Shown here in pieces: positions 10,971 to 19,511 of a stretch of DNA of 28,372 nt; the stretch's first letter is position 1; each line of letters begins with the position of its first letter. The translations under genes were made by a program, and so were the position numbers. This DNA comes from Pezizomycotina sp. ARF18 (Eukaryota; Ascomycota): the NCBI GenBank assembly GCA_002224055.1, contig AZLU01000351.1, positions 1 to 28,372 of the forward strand, read 5' to 3'. The notes under the pieces are model-generated. The model searched no databases and was not told the DNA's origin. It saw only the letters and a program-made list of their open reading frames with translations.

Positions 10971-11403
10971 AGTTGGTGGATGTTCCTGGGCTTTAAGTGT
11001 TTGAGAATTACGACCTTAGGAGAGATTAGGTCGTATAGAGATTTATATCTACATACGATTTGGGAATATTTTGAAGGAGATTTCGAGACACATACTTTTT
11101 TTTTTCTTTTTTCTTGTTTTATTACAGTAAGCTCAAAGACAGCGAGCGACTGCAAATACGGTAGAAGATATAAGAAGATGAGGAAATACCGAACAGAATA
11201 AGCAGATTTCGAAGACGTAGTTAGAGCACAAAGATTTATCATTAAAATTTAAACATTTAATAAAATAACTATGGTAGTCGCGACGTGGAAGTTAGTTATG
11301 CCGGAAATATAGTTCTTCCGTATTCCGTGTTCCGAAGGCGACCAAAATACAATACTATTGTTTCGCGAAACCGCCGCGTTGACTTCAAATTCTCGATATA
11401 TAA
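10971..11403. other. intergenic between F-box copy 1 and Ras-like gene
   Basis: AT-rich sequence with a T-rich run at 11097-11116 that could belong to a 3' UTR or terminator. Opposed short frames (10967-11242 minus, 10980-11201 plus) have no motif. The stretch just before 11404 should contain the promoter of the next gene; no clear TATA element is assigned. Confidence 0.35.
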
Positions 11404-12304
11404 ATGACGAAAGCCCCTCCACAACCTTTCGAGATAACTATTTCTATCCCATTGAAGTATCGTATAAACTGTATCCTCGAACCAAACATGAACGACGCCT
11501 GCACGCCATCGACGGCCCCTTCAAACGGACTATCGCGAGACTCAGGGGTAAACACTCTACAGCCTCCAGCACTCCCCCGTACTCTACACCTCTCGACCCA
11601 ACGATCCCACTGCCGCGCGTCACACTAGTACAACCCGGCAGCGCAGCTCCTCACGAACTACATAACGTAAAAACGTATAAGGTCCTCATCCTCAGCCCCT
11701 CCGAATCGCTAAAATCCGACTTCGCGGAGAAACTGGTTAAAATATATTTCGGGAGGATGTATTATTTGATACGGGGTTTGATGACGATTATACGTCGCCG
11801 CCGCTTAGGATAAATCCTCGACGTGCGTCGGAGGGTCTATTAGATGAGTTGTATGTCTACGCGGACAGGAAGAGGAAAGGGAAACCGTCGTGGTGGGAAT
11901 ATTACAAAACATTAAAAGATGATGTTGTTAGGGTGTATATTACCCACGATCCATCCGATGGTTATTTCACGCACCAGGAACGAAGGAGGATTATACAATT
12001 ACAGCGGATAGTATTGTAGCGGTTTGTGATGTTTGTGATAGGACGGGTTTTAATCAACTGCAGACGATGATGAGGTATGTGTGTAAGAGACGGGGGCAGA
12101 ATTTGGAGGATTTACCGCTTGTTTGTGGTGGGGTAATAATCATCGGAGGACTGGGAGGGAAGTTGGGAGAGGGAGGCGGAGGGGGTGTGGGAGGGGCGGT
12201 GGAGGGAGGTTGGGGAGGGAGCTGAGGGGTTTTGGAGGATGCTGTGGGGAGGGCGTGGAGGGGGTCGTGATAAAGAATATGAAGAGCCGTGCATGAATGA
12301 ATGA
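11404..12304 (+). pseudogene. degenerate Ras-like small GTPase relative
   Basis: ATG 11404 opens a Pro/Ser-rich leader (MTKAPPQPFEITISIPLKYR). After a frame change near 11570-11620, a Ras-like core begins: KTYKVLILSPSESLKSDFAE at the P-loop position. An acidic loop follows, then a switch-II-like strand (VVRVYITHDPSDGYFTHQER) and a strand typical of Ras proteins (DSIVAVCDVCDRTGFNQLQT). Next come EDLPLV, then GNNHRRTGREV at the NKxD position, and finally AEGFWRML. The order and spacing match the Ras fold, but the nucleotide-binding residues are poor: GxxxxGKS reads SPSESLKS, DTAGQ reads THDPSDG and NKxD reads NNHR. Frame changes are needed near 11755, 12000 and 12130. No intron is needed and the end is TGA 12302-12304. 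Either it is a non-binding pseudo-GTPase or it is decayed. The family call rests on pattern only. Confidence 0.4.
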
Positions 12305-12472
12305 TATTTAAATAGGGATTGATTTTTTGTATTGAAGATGTTGTATAGACCCCTCTAGAATTACACAGTATAGAATATGAAATTGTCTAGTCTATCTTTG
12401 CGCTTTGTTACACGGCGTGAACAGCATTACTAAGCCCTCCATCTCTTAGACCTTTTGATTATATCCACCCTT

Positions 12473-12910
12473 TCATGCCTTGCTAGGCGTCGGCTGGCAA
12501 GCGTACGTCGTCCACGTACCCGTCCGTGGACTGTGACAGTCGTCTTCGGCGGCTACCATCGAACATCCTCATTAGCACTCTCCATCCCTTCCGTGGGAAC
12601 GTGCTGATTTAAGTCACAGGGTTACTTACGAGACCGCCGACGATTCCTCGTTGCTGATGACGGCGATGTTCTTGCAACCGTGGCAGTCGACTTTACGCAC
12701 ACGGTCTCGGTGTGCGTGTAGGAGGTCGAGGTTGCCTGCCAGCCAGGAAAAGGGTCTTTGTTGTGGTGCAGTCCTTTTCGGGAGCCGGGTTGGGGACGGC
12801 GAGGGCGGCGCTGTTTTGTGAAAAGAATGTTAGTTGGGTTGTAGAAGAGGGAGGGGAAGGGAAATTTACCCGGCGAGGACGGCGGTGAGGAGGAGCTTTG
12901 TGGAGAACAT
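12473..12910 (-). CDS. small secreted Cys-containing protein (frame-disrupted)
   Basis: ATG 12910 starts a signal peptide (MFSTKLLLTAVLAGAALAVP). It is completed exactly across a 59-nt intron (12811-12869, GTAAAT...ACAG), which supports both start and splice. The mature part begins NPAPEKDCTTTKTL, continues with a Thr-rich stretch (WQATSTSYTHTETVCV) and a CHGC motif (KVDCHGCKNIAVI). A second intron (12553-12629, GTAAGT, GCTAAT branch, GGTAG) separates a short last exon with readable ends such as TWTTYACQPTPSKA. Two or three frame changes are needed (CCCTTTT at about 12753-12770, about 12695, and exon 3). Length would be about 100 residues. Short secreted proteins with Thr-rich stretches and a CHGC motif are common in ascomycetes, probably wall- or host-associated; function is unknown. 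It is convergent with the Ras-like gene. Confidence 0.5.
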
Positions 12911-14223
12911 TGTTTTTGGTTGTTGTGGTTATTATTAGAAATCGTATAAGTACGATGGTTGGAATGCGGGAGAATGGGGTGGGAGTTTGGATGGATATAA
13001 ATCCTCAAAATACTATAGAATTCTACAAAGCCCTCCATCTTACTGGGCTGAGAAGTCATCAGATCTTTAATCCTTTCACTCTGCCAAGAACAAATCCTCT
13101 TCGCCATCGCGAGTTCCGTCGCGGAACGAATCTCAGAAACGGGGGTTTATAGGATGGCTTTGCAGGGGTTACGGGTTGTCTATCCCTGGTTCGAGCCAAG
13201 CCCTATAGGATTCTTTAAGATCCTGGTTATGGGGCCAGGTAGATGATATCCTAGCACTGCCACGTGCTGGTCAGGTAGACCGTAGAAACTAGTTCGCGCG
13301 AGAGGATTTTTTTTTTTAAAATATTATTATTATTTGGCGAACTGGCTTGCGCGGGTCTGATTGGATATGAAATCCTGCGGATTGCGGCGCTACCTGGTCT
13401 GATACTTAGTATGGCTCACACGACATCATTGACCACCGGCTTTTTATAACTACCCTCAGCGTGGATATTATTGGACTATATTGTGATTACGGAAGGATGG
13501 ATTATACTGAATTTTAATGTTGAACTATACAGAGCGCGTCTGAGCTAGCAAGGGTGAGATTGGTTGATAGGATTACGCCAGAAGATATATAAGTCATAAT
13601 AATGATCTTGCACGGCCGCTTCGATAAATGAATAAGCAAAATTCGTAAAACGTTAATACTCGTGCCGGAGAATTGATATGGAGGTGGCTAATGTGTTAAG
13701 GCTACACGTCTGATAGCACATTCTCTTTTAGTTAGATTATTAGACACCCATCTCAGCAAATCGGGGGCCTGTAACCGAATCGTATTGTCAACACGCGTGA
13801 CCGATAATCTATCACATCCGTCTACTTAACTCATTGCACTACTCTCATGCTCCATGAGAAACTCTCACCCCGCCATTTCAAAAATTTGCTTTATCTTCAC
13901 TCGGATCAACTTGCATCTTGTAGGTTCTACGGGCGGGAGATCATAGAGGATCGTGGCGGAGAATACCATATGCAAGAGACAAGGATGTTGGCTAGATCTG
14001 TGCTTGAGTATTTTTGGTCCTTTGACCAACCGGGCTGAAGGACACGGCAAAGCTTTGGTGAAATATAGTATCTTCAGTAATTGATAGCCCCTGCTTCAGT
14101 ATGATAGTCGATGATTCGGGGAGGAAACATTGCGCTATGGAGCAAGCAACAAGGTCAGATTCCGCAGAATATTTTAGCAGCCACTTGTGCTGCATCCACT
14201 GATCTATAGAATTTCCGCTTCCG
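12911..14223. other. intergenic, no gene seen
   Basis: The first ~150 bases should contain the promoter of the secreted-protein gene. A T-run followed by ATTATTATTATT lies at about 13307-13335. Short opposed open frames at 13847-14195 have no motif; one on the minus strand runs directly on from the small ORF ending at 14224 and could be former coding sequence. A GGTTCGAGCC sequence at 13188-13197 resembles a tRNA T-loop, but its stem does not pair. Confidence 0.4.
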
Positions 14224-14483
14224 TTAAATGGCCGTCACCCCGGTTGCCCCAATGTCCGGCATTTTATCGTAGAGTGATTCAATACCCTTGCTTAAATGTA
14301 CGAAACCAGGAAAACCTGTTTTCGGATTCTTATTCCCTGAAAAGGCCCCGCTCGAAAATTTGTGCCACCCAGAAACTCACCAGCGTATTGAATATTCGAA
14401 TACGCCGCCGGAGCTTGCGCACCGATATTAAAGGCAAGCAGTATGCAAGCATACCGGATTAAGTTCTTGAAATGGTCGAACAT
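14224..14483 (-). CDS. small possibly secreted protein, one intron (71 aa)
   Basis: ATG 14483 opens MFDHFKNLIRYACILLAFNI, a basic start followed by a hydrophobic core and then GAQAPA, which resembles a signal peptide. A 44-nt intron (14337-14380, GTGAGT...TTTTCAG) joins in frame to NKNPKTGFPGFVHLSKGIES and continues to GATGVTAI before TAA. The exact in-frame join at consensus splice sites is the main support. The mature part has no cysteine and no family I recognise. Downstream the other minus-strand frames stay partly open, so this could be the 5' part of a longer disrupted gene. It diverges from the ORF at 14604, with 120 bp between the starts. Confidence 0.33.
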
Positions 14484-14603
14484 AGCACCTAGATTGTGGA
14501 GGAGCGAAGGTCGCGGGGCTTGATTAGTGACTCGCCAGTAATTTCGCGCGGGTAGCGGGGAATTTGTCACGAATGTTGCAGCGGGAGTGGGTCTTGACTC
14601 TTC

Positions 14604-14834
14604 ATGAGCGATATTGTTCTATATAGGCTGGAGGATTTTTGGCCGAGGGAGATTTCAGGTGCCCATTCCAGGTACCTTACTGCTAAGAACGAGGATGGTT
14701 CTCTTCACTCGCCCCACTTGTATCGAAACAGAATAGCTGCGATGAAGTCTAACGGTGCACCAGCCCCGGCAATTCCCGCGAGCTTTTCTGAAATGATTCG
14801 CAGGGCCGGAAGTGTCCCTCAAATTGCTAAGTGA
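14604..14834 (+). CDS. hypothetical protein (76 aa)
   Basis: An uninterrupted ATG-started frame of 76 codons begins MSDIVLYRLEDFWPREISGA and includes NEDGSLHSPHLYRNRIAAMK before ending GSVPQIAK. It has mixed polar composition with no signal peptide or membrane segment. I do not recognise a family. It diverges from the small spliced ORF at 14483. It may be a complete small gene or an exon of a lost one. Confidence 0.3.
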   Translation: MSDIVLYRLEDFWPREISGAHSRYLTAKNEDGSLHSPHLYRNRIAAMKSNGAPAPAIPASFSEMIRRAGSVPQIAK

Positions 14835-15592
14835 TCTTTATGACCTTAGGCGTAGAAATGACCGGAGTTTCGAGAGAAATATACTTTGATTGATATGCCG
14901 TGGCCATTAGCCAGCAACAAAGCGCAAAATCGTCGATTGTTATTTTTTTGAGCAGACTCGCAGACGAAGTGCCGCCTGTTTATATTTGCTCGACTATTTG
15001 ATATCTCACTTCCAGAAATCCACCGCTCATTCGCCCGAATAAGCGAAAGCCATCCTCGTATTTATGCATGATCCTTGTGTTTAAACGGAAAAGTAAAGGT
15101 CGCCGGTAGCGACAAGATAACGAGGAATGGCAACCACGCCAGGCATCGAGCTGCAAGTCACAGATCAATTCCGCCATAGGGAAGTCTGGTAGAGAAATAG
15201 GCGTCGCTTCTGCAGGGGAAATATCTTTCTTTATGTCGTTGCACAAGTTTTAAAATACGAGCTTTGCGGGGGGCCCGCGAGGCAAAAATGGGGAGACGTT
15301 ATTGTACAACGAAGAACATCTTCGAGCTCACTGCTTCGCGCACAGCTGTACATGCCTATAGTAATGTATCTCAGACGTGAATTAATTTTTTTAAACTTAA
15401 TTCGTATGTTTCACTACTTGACGAGCAAACGGATATCAGAATAGGCTATGGGACTGTATAATTTCGTCGTAAATATTGTTCTCCCGTCAATGTCTATGCA
15501 ATCCTGTCCTTTGGTCCTGTTCCCCCGCAAATCTCTCGGATCCATCACTTAGCAAGGGTCGAACCAATCAACATCATCTTCAACTGCTAAGA
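14835..15592. other. intergenic upstream of membrane protein A
   Basis: A minus-strand frame (14980-15246, 88 codons, ATG start) is open but shows no motif, and the plus strand is stop-rich. The ~90 bases before 15593 are C/A-rich and probably contain the leader of gene A. Nothing else was recognised. Confidence 0.35.
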
Positions 15593-16846
15593 ATGGTCCG
15601 GCAAGGCTATCAGCCCGTAGTAAGTAAATTCCCACCTTGCATTGAATGAATGCCCTTTAACGTGACCAATACTGTGTCCATAGATATGGGAATGGTGCAC
15701 GTACGGCCTCGCTTCCTTTTCATTATTATGGGAATAATTTGTCGACATGAAGGGCCTCAGGAAAATGTCATGGTACCGTGATGTCACGGTTGCCCTGGCA
15801 GGGATACTTGAAGTTACATGGCTCGCTATGTCCTCACTCGAGAACGACCCGAACATTTATAATGCCGACAAGACGGCGTGGGTTGATATGTCCGTTCATG
15901 ATCAAGTGGCGTCGCTGAAGGTAAGGATTTTTAGGTTCCTCATATTGATTGACGACGCCCACTATAGGCTTTTTGACAGGCGAACGTCGCCTCTGTATTT
16001 CTGAGCTTCTCCATGGTGTACCTCTGCAAAGCGGACCTCCTGTTTCTCTTCCACGAACTCGTGTCGAGAGCGTGCCACCCCAAGACATTCTGGTTTATCT
16101 GCTTTGGTGGTTCACCTGCATAGAAGTGTTCCTTCTATGAGTTTTTCTCATGCGGACCGTTTAGGAAAGAATGGTACGTAAATCGGCCCCCGCTCCCCCG
16201 CTTTCGCTTTCATGAACTAATAGATACTTTTAGGGCGCTGCCACAGGATCCTTGCATGTTTGCAATCGGTTATGACGAAGCAGTCTGGGGCACACACATG
16301 TTCAGCGACCTCGTATATACTTGATCCCATGCGTGATAAACCTACCGCAGGGAGAAACTAGATCTCAAACATAAACTAGCAGCGGCAGCGATGTTTCTAG
16401 TGGGACTTGTAAATGTGCTTGCCTCTGCTGCGCAGCTTTGTCTCGACACAACGTACGGTAAAATCCTCAGCGATCCGAACTTAACCAACGCAGGTTACTA
16501 CCTTGCGTTGAGATGCCTTGGTGCTGCGGTGCTTATCGGCAGTCAAGTTGGGTTTGCTGCGTTGGTAATTGTATGTATGCCGCAGGTCAAATTGTTTTAT
16601 ACGCTTGCGAGAGATAAGTTTTTCAAGAAGGAGGGTGCAGATGAAGAGACAAACGTAAACCGAAGGGGTTAGTCCCGGAGGAACTACTGGAGGTCAAGCG
16701 GCTTTCCCTGAGAAGTCTATGGCCGCCCAAGGGTTGAGCATCAGTATGAGCAGGGACCCTTGTCGTCCGATGATGGATTGGGTCGGTATGCGGAAGCCGG
16801 CCGTACTAAAATAGGTTCAGGCTCTTCAAGCGTGACATCCAAGTGA
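15593..16846 (+). pseudogene. seven-helix membrane protein A, PTH11/fungal-rhodopsin-like (frame-disrupted)
   Basis: ATG 15593 gives MVRQGYQPV. Intron 1 (15620-15683) leads into IWEWCTYGLASFSLLWE. Intron 2 (15921-15979) and intron 3 (16174-16233) have clear GTAAGG/GTACGT donors and AG acceptors that keep frame. Membrane segments include VTVALAGILEVTWLA, ANVASVFLSFSMVYLC, the stretch around FWFICFGG, YLIPCVINL, FLVGLVNVLASAAQL and VGFAALVIVCMPQVKLF. The family marks are CGPFRKEW (C-x-P-x4-W after helix 5), FSDL..YLIP and CMPQVK near the last helix. A polar tail (GRTKIGSGSSSVTSK) ends at TGA 16844-16846. There is a TAA at about 15738, and frame changes are needed near 16110, 16138, 16318, 16352 and 16670. 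Total coding length of about 357 codons matches gene B. Such proteins sit in the plasma membrane and some sense surface cues; no ligand can be inferred. Confidence 0.55.
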
Positions 16847-17287
16847 TCGGCAGATTTGGTGAAAGAGTCATGTCGTGTTCTCAGTTCCGATGTTTATCAA
16901 GCTATATTCCGCCTCCTACGATACTCCAACGCATACGAGTATAATAATAAAACCACCCAGCTGTGCCTTGGTTTCATATTTCAATCTTGTACGATTGGGC
17001 AGAACCGCAAAAGCTAACAGGCGTGAGTCGGCTTAAAGATTGATGAGAAAGTTTTTTTTTTTCCTTTTTTTTTTTTTTTCTTCAGAATAGTTTACTCCTT
17101 CACTAGAATTTAACCTTTATCTCGTTGCCCCATATCCAATAATATTAACAAGTCGCGGAATTGTGTACCGTGGTCATAACACCGTCGCCCACCGCGCATT
17201 TTTGTTGTCCTCACCGATAAATAGTTTGTTCACATAGACACAACGCACGTAGAATACCGCCTGACAAGGGGCTACCATCTTCTAGAC
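16847..17287. other. intergenic with T-rich promoter element
   Basis: Between A and F-box copy 2. A pyrimidine tract at about 17051-17082 (a run of T, CC, then a longer run of T) precedes copy 2 by some 200 bases and probably lies in its promoter. An AATAATAATAAAA stretch at 16941-16953 could serve as a polyadenylation-like signal for gene A. No gene is seen. Confidence 0.4.
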
Positions 17288-18136
17288 ATGTCTCTTCTAT
17301 CACTGCCCCCAGAGTTATTACTGGATATATTCGACCAACCCCAGGTAAAGCGAAACAAGAAGTAGCCCCATTCTGATAGATTGAACCCGGCCCGCTAATC
17401 TTCATAATTGTTAGTTGTCGCTCCTCAATCTCAAGAACATCCGGCTTTTCCCACCGTCACTTCCTTGATCTTACCGCTCCACGTCTCTTCCGCTGCCTTC
17501 CTGTCTCTTTCGGTTTTCCTCAGAGGAAGGATATACGTAAGCAGGAAACGACGGTCAACCAACGAATCAAGCCCTTGGTGGACAAGGACGCGTCTACCTT
17601 GTCTCTTCAATATCAGGAGTTATTGCGATCCTTAGTTTCGGGATGTAGCAATGGGATTGTCACTTTTGTACATAATACGGCACAGAAGCTGATTACGCGG
17701 CTCGTGAACGTTCGGAAGCTAGCGATATTCACTCATTCATGTTTATAGGTGGGATGGGAGAGTGAGTATGCTAGGGTGAGCTACAGTCTCATTACATCTT
17801 GTCTCTTGTTGCTTCCCTGAACGTGTCGGAGTTGGAATATCGCGGGGCCAGACAGGTGCGACGCTAAATACGACTTGCTCTCGCGCTTCGGGGCATACAG
17901 GAGCCTGAAAAAGATTGACGTTAAATATTCAATCTTTGGTGGGTATTCACTGGCGGCTTTTAGCTGACAAAAGCGGCAACAATGTATGTGGTTTATGATA
18001 AACAAAGCGCCTTGTCTTCAAAGGGGTGTGCAGAGGCTAGAGAGGTTTCGGTAACGGCCTACGAAAAGGGACAATGTTGATTGTGAAGATGGAAGGCTCT
18101 GAACATCGTTTCAGGTATAGATTAAAGTCGATTTGA
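17288..18136 (+). pseudogene. F-box protein, copy 2, internally deleted
   Basis: ATG 17288 gives MSLLSLPPELLLDIFDQPQ. A 70-nt intron (17345-17414, GTAAAG, CTAAT, TTAG) sits after codon 19, the same position as in copy 1. It continues LSLLNLKNIRLF; then, after a frame change near 17455, HFLDLTAPRLFRCLPVSF. TTVNQRIKPLVDKDAS, FVHNTAQKLITRLVNVRKL, LNVSELEYRG and SRFGAYRSLKKIDVKYSIFG follow. Each aligns with copy 1 (TSITQRINNLINRDPS, FTKKTAKKLFSKLEALQ, LNVSGLEN). The readable end, KGTMLIVKMEGSEHRF, matches the C-terminus of copy 1 (KKG..LLLVAKMDY). About 240 codons of the leucine-rich middle are absent, lost between about 17960 and 18010. It is probably a non-functional paralogue; the F-box itself could still bind SKP1. 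Confidence 0.55.
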
Positions 18137-18199
18137 GTCCATGATTAATCAAAGTCGGGTTTGTGTTTGAGGAAGAATCGCTGTCGTTCAGACAAGAGG

Positions 18200-18224
18200 T
18201 TGGAATTCGAAAAAAGAATTCCAA
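18200..18224. terminator. perfect hairpin between convergent genes
   Basis: TTGGAATTC, a 7-base loop GAAAAAA, then GAATTCCAA: a 9-bp perfect stem at 18200-18224. It lies 64 bases after the stop of F-box copy 2 and 120 bases before the end of gene B, both of which point towards it. A second inverted repeat (TTGATTG, TT, CAATCAA) lies near 18262-18280. They may stabilise transcript ends; function is inferred from position only. Confidence 0.35.
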
Positions 18225-18344
18225 ATATCTATGAAGTCAAATACAGAATGTCAAGGGAAGATTGATTGTTCAATCAACGGAACCATACGAGATCAACGAC
18301 AGCTGTAGAGAATAAGGACTGTCCTCTTAAATGATAAAATACAA

Positions 18345-19511
18345 TCAAGGCGATTTTATCTCTGTTTTCTTCAATTCCTTCCCTTGAGCTTCAATTTCTG
18401 GACTTTCCATGAAACGCGTAAAGGCTGTGTCCTGTGTATTAATGCCGACCAAGACATTGCTAACCGGCGATGCGACCGCGGTCGCTTCCGAGTCTGTGCC
18501 TGCGCCTGCGTCTGCGCCTCTACCCCAAGAAGCCGCTCCCGAGCTTCCCCTATTCATCTTCTCTGCTTCCTTCGACGCTCGTTTCCGCATCATGTTATCC
18601 CTCCGCCTTCTCATAGCCTCCTCGCTCATGCCTAAACAGAACCTCCTAACCTGGGGCAAGCATACTATCATGATCGCGGAACTCTGCTGGAACGGTGACA
18701 GGAAATTGAAAATAGTGCCCAGGATAGCCGATCTTTTAGAATCGGCGGCGTGGAAACCTGGAACAATGTAGCAGGCAAGCATGATGCACGCTGATATTAT
18801 GTTTATCAGGCCAGCGGCGAACATCCAGTATGCTGCACGCTTTTGTTGATAGTCCAGTGTTTCAAGGTTATAAAGAATGAAGAAGGGGATCATATAAACT
18901 TTGCGGAACACGTTAGTCAGGGAACGAGAGGGCGGGACGGATAAGTAACATTACCGAGGAGGTCCGTGAATAGAAAAAGCGTCCAACTGAATATAAAGAA
19001 CCAAGGTGCGTCGCTGCATTGAAATCTACTGAGGTCCCAATGGTCGGAAAACGGTCTGCATAGTAAGAAGGGGACGAGAATCTGGAATATAGTACCGAAT
19101 ATACACCAAAACCACGTAAACAAGATTGCCCACCAGTTTTTGTAGGTTGGCGCGGGTAAGGTCGAGGTAGAATAGGAGGAGCGCAAACTTGCAAAAATAA
19201 ATCGCAACTTGAAAGTAACCAAGTGGAGGAGGGAAATCTTAAGATAGGGGATCGCGTATCGGTTCGTCGGTGTGTAAAAGCCGGCGTCGCCATCTGAAGT
19301 GAACCAGCCGTAGTGGTTCTGGAGATTGTCGCAGACCGTGTCGACCAGGTATAATGCCCAGGCGAGAATTATAAAGATTCCCTCCAGGGGCGGAACCGGA
19401 AGCGGTACTGGACGTAAAACCCGGGTGAGGACAAACGGTGTCGTTAGACCAAAAGAACACCCACTCGTAATGTCTACGAATTTGATTATCAACTACTGGC
19501 ATTCGATACAA
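18345..19511 (-). CDS. seven-helix membrane protein B, PTH11/fungal-rhodopsin-like
   Basis: ATG 19511 opens MPVVDNQIRRHYEW. One base must be dropped in the GGG at about 19464-19467 to continue CSFGLTTPFVLTRVLRPV, which then matches gene A (EWCTYGL). Exon 1 carries helices around FIILAWALYLVDTVC, LKISLLHLVTFKLRFIFASL, AILFTWFWCIFGTIFQILVP and APWFFIFSWTLFLFTDLL, with CRPFSDHW as the C-x-P-x4-W mark. A 56-nt intron (18899-18954, GTAATG, CTAAC, AAAG) joins in frame to VYMIPFFILYN. Later helices are YWMFAAGLINIISACIML and SSAIMIVCLPQVRRF. The tail is basic (EEAMRRRRDNMMRKRA), then Gly/Ala/Thr-rich, ending KTEIKSP. About 369 residues, as for A. It is the best preserved gene in the window. Its predicted place is the plasma membrane with a cytosolic tail; ligand and signalling partner are unknown. 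Confidence 0.6.

Noticed and set aside
13150-13230. tRNA-like GGTTCGAGCC sequence
   Set aside because: The flanking bases do not form a T-arm stem and no acceptor or anticodon arms are found.
16319-16352. Possible very short intron (GTATAT...CCGCAG) in gene A
   Set aside because: The stretch itself encodes YLIPCVINL, which aligns with YMIPFFILY of gene B, so it is coding sequence with frame changes, not an intron.
18409-18771. 120-codon plus-strand ORF
   Set aside because: Antisense shadow of the last exon of membrane gene B.
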